Source: Ancylobacter rudongensis
Lineage (GTDB): Bacteria > Pseudomonadota > Alphaproteobacteria > Rhizobiales > Xanthobacteraceae
Assembly (NCBI RefSeq): GCF_900100155.1
Contig: NZ_FMTP01000002.1
Location: forward strand, 310,001-374,000
Length of the DNA stretch: 64,000 nucleotides
Reading direction: 5' to 3'
This document shows, one piece after another, positions 17,783-25,343 of the stretch. A program made the position numbers and the translations under genes. The notes under the pieces were generated by a model, which saw only the letters and a program-made list of their open reading frames with translations, searched no databases and was not told the DNA's origin. Positions within the stretch are counted from its first letter, which is position 1, and every line of letters begins with the position of its first letter.

Positions 17783-19084
17783 TCACCCCTCCGAAGGCCT
17801 CTGCAACTCTGCCACCTTCTTCTTCAGCGCCTTCATTTCCTCGAAGCGCGGCGTGATGTCCCGCAGCACGGCCACCATGCCGGTCACCTTGCCGGCCTCG
17901 TCCTTGAGCAGGGCGATGGTGAATTCGAGCGAGATCCGCCGCCCGTCCCGGGTGAGGCCGGGCACGGAAAGCATGTCGCCGGCGCCATAGCGGCTTTGGC
18001 CGGAGGCGACGGTCTCGCGGTATCCCTCCCAGTGCCGCGCGCGGAACGGCTCGGGAATGATGATGTCGAGCGAGCTTCCAAGAGCCTCCTGCTCGGTGAA
18101 ACCGAAGATGCGCTCGGCGCCCGGGTTCCACAGCGTGATCGCGCCCTCGGCGTCGCTGGCGACGACGGCATCGGCCGGGCTGTCGATCAACGCGTCGCCG
18201 ATCGCCTGGCGCGCAATGCCCGCACCGGCGCGCGAGCGGCGGGCCGCCACAGTGGGAGCCGTAGGTGGAGCCGAGGGCGGGGCCGACGCGGACTCGTCGA
18301 ACAGGTCTTCCACCGCTCCGAAGAACTCGTAATGGAGGCGCTCGGCAGGAACGCCTGATGTGGCGAGGCCCGGCACGAAGCTCCTGAGGAAGGCCCGTGG
18401 GCCGCAGAGGAAGTAATCGGCTTCGGCGATCGGGGAATGCGTTTGCAGCCAGTCCAGCGTCAAATGTCCGGCGATGTCGAAGTCTCGCCCGGCAACCTCC
18501 TCCTTGCCTGCCCGCGTATGGAAGAAGGTTGTCTCAGCCCCCACAGCGGCGGCAAGCGCGCGCACAGGCTCGCGGAAGGCGTGGGTCGCGTTGCTCTGCG
18601 TGCAATGAACGAACTGCAGGGGGAGCCTGCGGTTCGCGGCGGCAAGGGCCTCGAGCATCGCCACCATCGGCGTCAGCCCAACGCCGGCGCTCAGCAGGAC
18701 GAGGGGGCGCTCATCGCCTGTGGGGAGCACGAAGGCGCCGGCCGGTGGCGCGATGTCGAGGATCGTGCCCACGACCGCTTCGTCGTGCAGCCATGTCGAC
18801 ACCCTCCCCTCCGGCTCGCGTTTCACCGAGATACGGTAGGTCTCGCCATTCGGCGCGGACGAGATGGTGTAGTTGCGCTTCTGCCGGCCCGCGGCGCCGA
18901 TATCGGCGAACAGCGTCAGATGCTGGCCGGCGACATGTGGGGCGGGCGGCTCTTTGTCGAGCGGGCGCAGCACGAACGAGGTGATGACCTCGCTCTCCTT
19001 GCGGCGGCTCTCGATCGCGAAGGGTCGCACCGCCTTGCCTAGTGCGCGTTCATGACTGTCTGTTTTCGCGCCATTTTCGGTCAT
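17783..19084 (-). CDS. Flavohemoglobin-type FAD/NAD reductase fused to a PAS domain
   Basis: A 433-residue fusion. Residues about 20-258 are a ferredoxin-NADP reductase-type module like the reductase half of flavohemoglobin Hmp: FAD motif RNYT (70-73), pyridine-nucleotide motif GVGLTP (134-139), CGP (227-229) and closing HYEFFG. No globin domain precedes it. After a Pro/Ala/Ser linker (265-285), residues 298-412 are a PAS domain ending VLRDIT, then a short charged helix. The PAS stretch PEPFRARHWEGYR resembles the FixL heme-PAS segment, with His351 at the heme-ligand position. ATG 19084 follows GGAGG by 7 bases. The palindrome at 19105-19119 lies between it and nsrR, so nitric oxide control is likely. 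Confidence 0.85.
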   Translation of the reverse strand: MTENGAKTDSHERALGKAVRPFAIESRRKESEVITSFVLRPLDKEPPAPHVAGQHLTLFADIGAAGRQKRNYTISSAPNGETYRISVKREPEGRVSTWLHDEAVVGTILDIAPPAGAFVLPTGDERPLVLLSAGVGLTPMVAMLEALAAANRRLPLQFVHCTQSNATHAFREPVRALAAAVGAETTFFHTRAGKEEVAGRDFDIAGHLTLDWLQTHSPIAEADYFLCGPRAFLRSFVPGLATSGVPAERLHYEFFGAVEDLFDESASAPPSAPPTAPTVAARRSRAGAGIARQAIGDALIDSPADAVVASDAEGAITLWNPGAERIFGFTEQEALGSSLDIIIPEPFRARHWEGYRETVASGQSRYGAGDMLSVPGLTRDGRRISLEFTIALLKDEAGKVTGMVAVLRDITPRFEEMKALKKKVAELQRPSEG

Positions 19085-19104
19085 GCTTGCCTCCACTTTA
19101 ATCA

Positions 19105-19119
19105 TGTATATGATATACA
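19105..19119. promoter_or_regulatory. Palindromic operator between nsrR and the reductase-PAS gene
   Basis: TGTATATGATATACA is a 7-1-7 perfect palindrome in an AT-rich 72-base divergent gap. Its spacing and composition fit Rrf2/NsrR sites. It overlaps a TATGAT -10-like element, so a bound regulator could block transcription in both directions. Assignment to the adjacent regulator is inferred. Confidence 0.65.
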
Positions 19120-19156
19120 AGTATCAGCGGACTGGAAACTGTCCAGACAGGCGGCC

Positions 19157-19606
19157 ATGCAACTGACACGCTATTCCGACTACGCCCTGCGCGCGCTGCT
19201 GTACCTCGCGGCCCGCAACGACAGGCTCTGCGCGATTTCCGAGATCGCGGCCGCTTATTCCATTTCGCAGAACCATCTGGTCAAAGTCCTGCACGACCTC
19301 GGAAAAGCCGGCTATGTCGCGAGCGTGCGCGGCCGGACCGGCGGCTACCGGCTGGCGCGGCCTGCCAGCGAGATTCGCATCGGCGCATTGCTGCGTCACA
19401 CCGAGGATGATGTCGATCTGGTCGATTGCGGCGGCTGCGCGTTGTCGGGCGGCTGCGGCGTGTCGCCCGTGCTGGACGAGGCGATGGCGGCTTTTTTCGC
19501 TGTGCTGGACAATTACACCCTCGCCAGTGTTGTGGAGCGCAAACACGGCTTCCAGCACCTGATCCTGTCTCTCGGCGCCGGCGCTCCGAGGGAGAGGATA
19601 GCATGA
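19157..19606 (+). CDS. nsrR: Rrf2-family nitric oxide-sensing repressor, NsrR type
   Basis: A 149-residue winged-helix regulator. MQLTRYSDYALRALLYLA and the recognition region SISQNHLVKVLHDLGKAGYVASVRGRTGGYRLA match NsrR. Three cysteines at 91, 94 and 100 (DCGGCALSGGC) sit where NsrR holds its NO-sensitive iron-sulfur cluster; the spacing differs slightly from E. coli (91, 96, 102). ATG 19157 is chosen because family proteins begin MQLT. It is divergent from the reductase-PAS gene and coupled downstream to a micro-ORF and an HPP-CBS protein. Confidence 0.85.
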   Translation: MQLTRYSDYALRALLYLAARNDRLCAISEIAAAYSISQNHLVKVLHDLGKAGYVASVRGRTGGYRLARPASEIRIGALLRHTEDDVDLVDCGGCALSGGCGVSPVLDEAMAAFFAVLDNYTLASVVERKHGFQHLILSLGAGAPRERIA

Positions 19607-19695
19607 GCGTCGACATTCCCCCGTCGTTGATCGCCGCTCAGCTCTGGAGTTCAGCCGGACGGCTGCCGATCCATGTCGCGCAGGTCCGGCCGTGA
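19603..19695 (+). CDS. 30-residue ORF coupled at both ends (nsrR to HPP gene)
   Basis: Starts MSVDIPPSLIAAQLWSS and ends HVAQVRP. Its ATG overlaps the nsrR stop (ATGA) and its TGA overlaps the GTG start of the next gene (GTGA). A strong site, AGGGAGAGG, sits 5 bases before the ATG. It has no homologue I recognise. It may be a real small protein, or a device that passes ribosomes from nsrR to the HPP gene. Confidence 0.5.
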   Translation: MSVDIPPSLIAAQLWSSAGRLPIHVAQVRP

Positions 19696-20771
19696 AACCC
19701 TTACGCCCTAACGACATTTCCGAGGTCATCGTGTCCGAAAGCTCCCGCCTGAAACTGTTTCGGCCCATCCTGGCGGGCGCGAATCTGCGTGACCGAACGC
19801 TGGCGTGCACAGGCGCCTTGGCCGGCATCGCGCTGACTGGACTGATCTGCGGATTCGCCGCGACCGACGGGCAGCAGGCGCTGTGGCTGGTGCCACCCAT
19901 GGGCGCCTCGGCCGTGCTTCTGTTCGCCGTGCCCGCCAGCCCGATGGCGCAGCCCTGGCCGGCGATCGGCGGCAACACCCTTTCCGCACTGGTCGGGCTA
20001 TTGGTCGCTCATACGATGCCGCTTTCGGCGCTTTCCGCCGGCCTGGCGGTGGGTGCCGCGATTGGCCTGATGTCGCTTCTGCGCTGCCTGCATCCGCCGG
20101 GCGGGGCGGCCGCCCTCGTGGGTCTCTTCGCGGGCGCGTCCTCAAGCTACGCTTTCCCGCTTCTTCCGGTCGGGCTCAACGCGGTCGTTCTTGTCGCCTC
20201 GGCCTGGATCTATCACCGCTTTTCCGGGCACTCCTATCCCCATGTCGCCGCGCCGCCCGCCAAGGCGAAGAACGAACTGCCGTGGACATTCAGCCGCACC
20301 GATCTGGCCGCCGCCCTCGATCGGACCGGGGAGACCTTCGACATCGACGTGAACGACCTTGAGCGGCTGCTGCGCGAGATGGAGCAGAAAGCGCTGGCGC
20401 GTTCCTATCGGGACCTCACCTGCGCCGACATCATGCACGCAGGCGTCGTTGCCGCCCCCCTCGCCATGCCGCTGGATGAGGTGCGCGCGCTGCTCGTCCA
20501 GCACGATGTGCGCCGCTTGCCCCTCCTCGACGACGACGGACGAATTGTCGGCGCGATCGGGCTGCGGGAACTCGCGACCCCCGGCGAGGCGCTCGAGGTA
20601 CTGATGACCGCCGCCGTTACCGCATCGCCGGAAACGCCGGCCGTCGGTCTCCTCGACCGCTTCGCCGTTGACGGCGCCCACGCGGTCTTCATCGTCGACG
20701 CGGCAGGTCGCCCGCTGGGGGTCGTGACAGAGGCGGATTGGCTGGCCGTATTGCGACGCGGCTTGGCGTGA
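19692..20771 (+). CDS. HPP-family membrane protein with C-terminal CBS pair; candidate nitrite transporter
   Basis: A 359-residue protein. Residues about 35-175 hold four or more hydrophobic helices with the signature RCLHPPGGAAAL (HPP at 134-136). Residues about 243-357 are two CBS domains (TCADIMHAGVVAAPLAMPLDEV, VRRLPLLDDDGRIVGAIGL, HAVFIVDAAGRPLGVVTEADW) that could bind adenine nucleotides. HPP proteins of cyanobacteria and chloroplasts have been reported to transport nitrite. Its place between nsrR and the nas genes supports that role here, but this is inferred. GTG 19692 is chosen for the coupling; GTG 19731 after GAGG is an alternative. Confidence 0.8.
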   Translation: MKPLRPNDISEVIVSESSRLKLFRPILAGANLRDRTLACTGALAGIALTGLICGFAATDGQQALWLVPPMGASAVLLFAVPASPMAQPWPAIGGNTLSALVGLLVAHTMPLSALSAGLAVGAAIGLMSLLRCLHPPGGAAALVGLFAGASSSYAFPLLPVGLNAVVLVASAWIYHRFSGHSYPHVAAPPAKAKNELPWTFSRTDLAAALDRTGETFDIDVNDLERLLREMEQKALARSYRDLTCADIMHAGVVAAPLAMPLDEVRALLVQHDVRRLPLLDDDGRIVGAIGLRELATPGEALEVLMTAAVTASPETPAVGLLDRFAVDGAHAVFIVDAAGRPLGVVTEADWLAVLRRGLA

Positions 20772-20847
20772 AACGGGACCGAGCCGCTCCGCATCGCGCC
20801 TCCCCGACCCCGCAGCAATCGGCAGCCCGGGCCGCGAAAAGGCGAGA

Positions 20848-20863
20848 TGGCGCAAAGATTGCT
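20848..20863 (+). promoter_or_regulatory. Sigma54-like promoter of nasT-nasS
   Basis: TGGCGC-AAAGA-TTGCT: GG at 20849-20850 and GC at 20861-20862, with the required 10-base spacing and a good match to TGGCAC-N5-TTGCW. Transcription would begin near 20873, about 26 bases before nasT. It implies nitrogen-limitation control through RpoN/NtrC; I could not find a clear NtrC site. Confidence 0.6.
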
Positions 20864-20898
20864 AGCTCCACCGCTCGCCGTTCCCTCGAACGTGGACC

Positions 20899-21513
20899 GT
20901 GGATTTCGATTTGCGCCAAGACCTGACGAACGATCCCGGCCTGAAGATCGTCATCGTCGATGCCAGCCCATTACGAGCCGCCATCCTCGAAGCGGGACTG
21001 CGCGAAGCCGGCTATGTCCACGTCATGCGGCTGGCGGAGCACACCAACCTGCTCGCCCGGCTACATGCCATAGACCCCGACGTGATCCTGATTGATCTCG
21101 AAGACCCCAGCCGTGACGTGGTCGAGCAGATGTTCCAGGTCAGCCGCGAAGTGAAGCGGCCGGTCGCCATGTTCGTCGACCAGTCGGATTCCTCCACCAT
21201 CGAGGCGGCGATCGAGGCCGGGGTGTCCGCCTATATTGTCGACGGGCTGAAGAAGGAGCGCGTGCGGCCGATCGTGGACATGACGATCAGCCGGTTCCGG
21301 GCTTTCTCGCGACTGCGCGACGAGCTGGAACAGACCCGCACCGCGCTTGAGGAGCGCAAGACGCTCGATCGGGCCAAGGGCATTCTGATGAAAATGAAGG
21401 GTTTCGACGAGGAGGCTGCCTATGCGTTGCTGCGTCGAACCGCGATGAACGAGAAGAAGCGCATGGTTGACATTGCCCAATCCGTCATCACCGCGGCGGA
21501 CCTGTTCAAATGA
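20899..21513 (+). CDS. nasT: NasT, ANTAR-domain transcription antiterminator
   Basis: Two-domain RNA-binding regulator of nitrate assimilation, 204 residues. Residues 16-125 form a receiver-like domain (IVIVDASPLRAAILEAGLREAG; DPDVILIDLEDP); 145-200 are the ANTAR helix bundle (LEERKTLDRAKGILMKMKGFDEEAAYALLRRTAM). In studied systems NasS holds NasT until nitrate releases it, and NasT then binds paired hairpins in the target leader to prevent termination. Such hairpins are present before nrtA. The start is GTG 20899, with a poor ribosome site. Confidence 0.92.
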   Translation: MDFDLRQDLTNDPGLKIVIVDASPLRAAILEAGLREAGYVHVMRLAEHTNLLARLHAIDPDVILIDLEDPSRDVVEQMFQVSREVKRPVAMFVDQSDSSTIEAAIEAGVSAYIVDGLKKERVRPIVDMTISRFRAFSRLRDELEQTRTALEERKTLDRAKGILMKMKGFDEEAAYALLRRTAMNEKKRMVDIAQSVITAADLFK

Positions 21514-21526
21514 GGCCGCATAAAAC

Positions 21527-22678
21527 ATGAGACGACTCGCCATCGGCTTCATCCCCCTCACCGACGCCGCCGTGCTGGTCGCCGCCGCCAAGCTCGGCTT
21601 CGCCGCCGCCGAGGGGCTGGAACTCGACCTGCACCGCGAGGTGTCCTGGGCCAATATTCGCGACAAGGTCAATGTCGGCCTGCTCGACGGCGCTCACATG
21701 CTGGCGCCGCTCGCCATCGCCTCCAGCCTCGGGCTGGGCCATGTCCGCGTGCCGCTGGTGGCTCCCTTCGCGCTGAACCTGAACGGTAGCGCCATCACCC
21801 TTGCGCACCCGATCTATGAGGCGATGGAAGCGACGGGCCATAACCTGTCGTCCGGCCTCGGCGTGGCGCAGGCGCTGGGCCAGATGGTGCGTGCGCGGGC
21901 CGCGCAGGGGCTGGAGCCGCTCACCTTCTCCACCGTCTACTCCTTCTCCACCCACACCTACATGCTGCGTCATGTGCTGGCGGCGGGCGGGCTCGATCCC
22001 GACCGCGACGTGCGGCTTGTGGTGGTGCCGCCCCCCTTCACGGTGGAGAGCCTGCGCAGCGGGCTGATCCACGGCTTTTGCGTCGGCTCGCCCTGGAACG
22101 CGGTGGCGGTGGAAGCCGGCGTCGGGCGCATCGCCCTGCTCGGGCCGGAGATCTTTGGCTGGGCGCCGGAAAAGGTGCTGGGCGTCCACGCCCGGTTCGC
22201 CGAGGCGGAGCCGGACGTATTGCGCCGTCTGGTGCGGGCGCTGCACGCGGCCGCGCGCTGGAGCGAGACGGCCGCCAACCATGTCGAACTGGCCCAATTG
22301 CTGTCGTCCCCGGAGTTTCTGGGACTGCCGGCGGAAACACTCGGCCGCATCCTGCAGGGCCGGCTGGACACGACGCAGGCCGGGCTGCCACGCGAGAACC
22401 GCGACTTCCTCGTGCTGCATCGCGACGGTGCCAGTCGGCCCGATGCCCGCCACGCCGCGTGGATCTACGCCCAGATGGTGCGGGCGGGGCAGACCGCTTT
22501 TTCGGCCGCCGGCGCCGCGGAGGCCGGGGCGGTCTATCGCGCCGATGTCTATGATGCTGCCCTGGGCACCGCTCCCGTGTCATCCGGGCCGGCCGGAGAC
22601 CCGGTGAATACCCGGTTCGGCGAGCCCTTCACCCCCGACGACATCGACGATTATCTCCGGCGCGTGAGATCGACATAG
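21527..22678 (+). CDS. nasS: NasS, cytoplasmic nitrate/nitrite sensor
   Basis: A 383-residue NrtA/CmpA-type ligand-binding protein without a signal peptide, as expected of the cytosolic sensor that binds NasT. Conserved patches include GFIPLTDAAVLVAAAKLGFAAAEGL, REVSWANIRDKV, LDGAHMLAPLAIASSLGLG and VESLRSGLIHGFCVGSPWN. It lies 13 bases after nasT (order T-S). The same fold is exported as NrtA just downstream, so one family serves sensing and transport. Confidence 0.9.
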   Translation: MRRLAIGFIPLTDAAVLVAAAKLGFAAAEGLELDLHREVSWANIRDKVNVGLLDGAHMLAPLAIASSLGLGHVRVPLVAPFALNLNGSAITLAHPIYEAMEATGHNLSSGLGVAQALGQMVRARAAQGLEPLTFSTVYSFSTHTYMLRHVLAAGGLDPDRDVRLVVVPPPFTVESLRSGLIHGFCVGSPWNAVAVEAGVGRIALLGPEIFGWAPEKVLGVHARFAEAEPDVLRRLVRALHAAARWSETAANHVELAQLLSSPEFLGLPAETLGRILQGRLDTTQAGLPRENRDFLVLHRDGASRPDARHAAWIYAQMVRAGQTAFSAAGAAEAGAVYRADVYDAALGTAPVSSGPAGDPVNTRFGEPFTPDDIDDYLRRVRST

Positions 22679-22834
22679 ACCGCCTGCGCAATTGCGCGCC
22701 ACATGATGCCTGACTTTGCGCCGCTCTCGCCCCGACGACACCGCGTTGCCAGCCCAGGAACACACGGTGACGCGGCCGCGCAAGTATCTGATGTCACATG
22801 ACTTCTGAACCGGATTTGGAATAGAGCCAGAGAC

Positions 22835-22850
22835 TGGCACGGGTCTTGTA
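22835..22850 (+). promoter_or_regulatory. Sigma54-like promoter of the nrtA operon
   Basis: TGGCACGGGTCTTGTA: a perfect -24 element TGGCACG, and TTGTA in place of TTGCA at -12, with GG and the -12 dinucleotide 10 bases apart. Transcription would start near 22861, leaving a leader of about 177 bases before nrtA. A 12-bp palindrome, GCGCAATTGCGC (22686-22697), lies about 150 bases upstream; it is not a convincing NtrC site. Confidence 0.62.
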
Positions 22851-22860
22851 TGGGTAGTCG

Positions 22861-22897
22861 TGCCGGTCGGCCAACGATGACCCCGGCATTTTCCTTT
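22861..22897 (+). terminator. Hairpin with T-tract at the 5' end of the nrtA leader
   Basis: TGCCGG...CCGGCA (22861-22866 with 22883-22888) is followed by TTTTCCTTT. If transcription starts at the sigma54 site, this is the extreme 5' end of the RNA and would protect rather than terminate. It could also end read-through from nasS. CGTGCC (22859-22864) can instead pair with GGCACG (22836-22841) in longer transcripts. Confidence 0.45.
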
Positions 22898-22901
22898 CGA
22901 A

Positions 22902-22932
22902 GCCCAGCGGTGGGTCTGCAGCAAAGATGCTG
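22902..22932 (+). promoter_or_regulatory. Tandem hexaloop hairpins: ANTAR (NasT) target RNA
   Basis: Hairpin 1 is GCCC-AGCGGT-GGGT (22902-22915, with one G-U pair). Hairpin 2 is CAGC-AAAGAT-GCTG (22919-22932). Both loops are hexanucleotides with A at position 1 and G at position 4, the signature of ANTAR-bound leaders, and they are three bases apart as in known targets. They lie in the nrtA leader, downstream of nasT itself. Confidence 0.78.
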
Positions 22933-22961
22933 ATTCCGCGACGGTTCAACCCGTCGGGATC
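22932..22961 (+). terminator. Terminator-like stem next to the second ANTAR hairpin
   Basis: CGACGG-TTCAAC-CCGTCG extended by GAT.CC/GG.ATC gives about 11 pairs with two single-base bulges. It shares its first base with hairpin 2, so the two compete. The following bases (GGCAATTCGATGCGTTTCG) are a poor T-tract, so it may be a weak or factor-aided terminator. Confidence 0.45.
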
Positions 22962-23038
22962 GGCAATTCGATGCGTTTCGTCGCCGCGTTGGCTTCCATG
23001 GCACGCGCGGCTTCTCGAAGACTTCCGAGGGCTCAGCC

Positions 23039-24385
23039 ATGACACTCCGTCTTCCGTCCATCCGCCGCCCGTCCGTCCGCCCCGCCGGGGCGGGCAAAGG
23101 CATTTCCCGGCGTTCGCTGCTGACATCCTCCGCCGCGACGCTGGCGACCGCCGCACTGTTCGATGCGGTCCGCATGGCCTTCCCCGGCGGCGTCCCGGAT
23201 GCCCATGCGGCGACGCCGGAGACCACCAGGGCCGTGCTCGGCTACATCGCGCTGATGGATGCGGCGCCGCTGGTCATCGCCAAGGAAAAGGGCCTGTTCG
23301 CCAAATATGGCGTGCCCGATGTCGAGGTGAACAAACAGGCCTCCTGGGGCGCGACCCGCGACAACCTCGTGCTCGGCGGCGCCGCCAACGGCATTGATGG
23401 CGCTCATATCCTCTCGCCGATGCCCTACCTCATCTCCACCGGCAAGGTGACGCAGAACGGCGTGCCGACCCCGATGTATATCCTGGCGCGGCTCAATCTC
23501 GACGCGCAGGGGATTTCGGTCTCCAACGACTACAAGGATCTCAATGTCACCGCCGACGCCTCGGCGCTGAAGGCCGCCTTCGCCGCCAAAAAGGAGGCCG
23601 GCAAGGAGGTGAAGGTCGCGATGACCTTCCCCGGTGGCACGCATGATCTGTGGCTGCGCTACTGGCTGGCCGCCGCCGGCATCGACCCCGACAAGGACGT
23701 CTCCACCATCGTGGTGCCGCCGCCGCAAATGGTGGCGAACATGAAGGTCGGCAACATGGACGCATTCTGCGTGGGCGAGCCGTGGAACGAGCAGCTCGTC
23801 AACCAGGGCATCGGCTTCACCGCCTGCACCACCGGCGAACTCTGGAAGAACCATCCGGAGAAAGCGCTCGGCATGCGCGCCGACTTCGTCGATGCCAATC
23901 CCAATGCCACCCGGGCGATCGTGATGGCGGTGATGGAAGCCCAGCAATGGTGCGACCAGATGGCGAACAAGGAAGAGATGTCGGCCATCGTCGGCAAGCG
24001 GCAATGGTTCAACGTGCCGGTTGCCGACATCATCGGCCGCACGCGCGGCGACATTAACTACGGCAATGGCCGCGTCGTGAAGGGTTCCGACCAGTATATG
24101 CGGTTCTGGGCCGACCACGCCTCCTATCCCTTCAAGAGCCACGACGCCTGGTTCGTCACCGAGGACATACGCTGGGGCAAGTTCGACCCGGCCATCGACG
24201 TGAAGGGTCTCGTCGACACGGTGAACCGCGAGGACATCTGGCGCGCCGCCGCCTCGGCGCTGGGGATCACCGACGTCCCGGCGGGTTCGTCGCGCGGCAA
24301 GGAGACCTTCTTCGACGGCAAGGTGTTCGATCCCGAGAACCCCACCGCCTACCTCGCCAGCCTCGACATCAAGCGCGTGGCGTGA
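23039..24385 (+). CDS. nrtA: Nitrate/nitrite ABC transporter substrate-binding protein, Tat-exported
   Basis: A 448-residue periplasmic nitrate-binding protein. The N-terminus carries a twin-arginine leader, ISRRSLLTSSAATLATAAL (22-40). The mature part matches the NrtA/CmpA family: GYIALMDAAPLVIAKEKGLFAKYG, VNKQASWGATRDNLVLGG, GIDGAHILSPMPYLIS, MTFPGGTHDLWLRYWLAAAGIDP and GNMDAFCVGEPWNEQ. First gene of a tightly packed operon running to nasA, under the leader described above. Confidence 0.93.
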   Translation: MTLRLPSIRRPSVRPAGAGKGISRRSLLTSSAATLATAALFDAVRMAFPGGVPDAHAATPETTRAVLGYIALMDAAPLVIAKEKGLFAKYGVPDVEVNKQASWGATRDNLVLGGAANGIDGAHILSPMPYLISTGKVTQNGVPTPMYILARLNLDAQGISVSNDYKDLNVTADASALKAAFAAKKEAGKEVKVAMTFPGGTHDLWLRYWLAAAGIDPDKDVSTIVVPPPQMVANMKVGNMDAFCVGEPWNEQLVNQGIGFTACTTGELWKNHPEKALGMRADFVDANPNATRAIVMAVMEAQQWCDQMANKEEMSAIVGKRQWFNVPVADIIGRTRGDINYGNGRVVKGSDQYMRFWADHASYPFKSHDAWFVTEDIRWGKFDPAIDVKGLVDTVNREDIWRAAASALGITDVPAGSSRGKETFFDGKVFDPENPTAYLASLDIKRVA

Positions 24386-24423
24386 GCGGCCGCACGCCGC
24401 TCCTCCCGATAAAGGACCCCCGC

Positions 24424-25320
24424 ATGTCCGTCTCCGCCCTGAAGACCAAGCCCGCTATCGCTCCCCGGCCGAAGAGCGCCGACGTCGTGACGCTCGCCAT
24501 GCCGCGCAAGGCCGCAAAGCCGAACCGCCTTCAGACGATGGCGTATGGGTTCGCCGTTTCGGTGGTGCCCCCGACACTCGTGCTGCTGCTGTTGCTGGGC
24601 ATCTGGGAACTGCTGTGCGCAGGCCCCGGCGCCACGCTGCCACCGCCCTCCACCATCTGGCAGGAATCCTACGATCTCATCGTCAACCCGTTCTTCGTCA
24701 ACGGCTCGCAGGATATCGGCCTCGGCTGGCGGGTGCTGGTGTCATTGCAGCGCGTGGCGATCGGCTTCGGGCTGGCGGCGGTGGTCGGCATCGCGCTCGG
24801 CGTGGTCATCGGCCAGTCCATCTGGGCGATGCGCGGCCTCGACCCGGTGTTCCAGGTGCTGCGCACCGTGCCGCCGCTCGCCTGGCTGCCGATCGCGCTC
24901 GCCGCCTTCCGCGACTCGAACCCCTCGGCGATCTTCGTGATCTTCATCACCGCGATATGGCCGGTGATCATCAACACGGCGGTCGGCGTGCGCAACATCC
25001 CGCAGGACTACCGCAACGTCGCGCTGGTGCTGCGGCTCAACGCGCTGGAGTTCTTCTGGAAGATCATGCTGCCGGCGGCGGCGCCCTACATCTTCACCGG
25101 CCTGCGCATCGGCATCGGCCTGTCCTGGCTCGCCATCGTCGCGGCCGAGATGCTCACCGGCGGCGTCGGCATCGGCTTCTTCATCTGGGACGCGTGGAAC
25201 TCCTCGCGCCTGTCCGACATCATCGTGGCGCTCGTCTATATCGGCGTGGTCGGGTTCATCCTCGACCGCATCGTGGCCGGCATCGGCGCCTTCGTCACCC
25301 GCGGCACGCAGGCCGCGTGA
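24424..25320 (+). CDS. nrtB: Nitrate ABC transporter permease
   Basis: A 298-residue inner-membrane permease with about six hydrophobic helices and the cytoplasmic-loop signature (IWPVIINTAVGVRNIPQDYRNVALVLRLN) that contacts the ATPase. The C-terminal half, GLRIGIGLSWLAIVAAEMLTGGVGIGFFIWDAW, is typical of the NrtB/SsuC family. ATG 24424 follows AAGGA; a GTG at 24382 overlaps the nrtA stop but has no site. Confidence 0.92.
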   Translation: MSVSALKTKPAIAPRPKSADVVTLAMPRKAAKPNRLQTMAYGFAVSVVPPTLVLLLLLGIWELLCAGPGATLPPPSTIWQESYDLIVNPFFVNGSQDIGLGWRVLVSLQRVAIGFGLAAVVGIALGVVIGQSIWAMRGLDPVFQVLRTVPPLAWLPIALAAFRDSNPSAIFVIFITAIWPVIINTAVGVRNIPQDYRNVALVLRLNALEFFWKIMLPAAAPYIFTGLRIGIGLSWLAIVAAEMLTGGVGIGFFIWDAWNSSRLSDIIVALVYIGVVGFILDRIVAGIGAFVTRGTQAA

Positions 25321-25343
25321 CCTTGCCGCCTGAGGAGGCCCCC

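Noticed and set aside
22686-22697. GCGCAATTGCGC as an NtrC enhancer site
   Set aside because: It is a perfect palindrome, but it lacks the GCAC-N7-GTGC pattern, so I could not support it.
22831-22847. AGACT-GGCACG-GGTCT as a further ANTAR hairpin
   Set aside because: The loop has six bases but lacks A1 and G4, and it coincides with the sigma54-like promoter, so it is probably not transcribed from that start.
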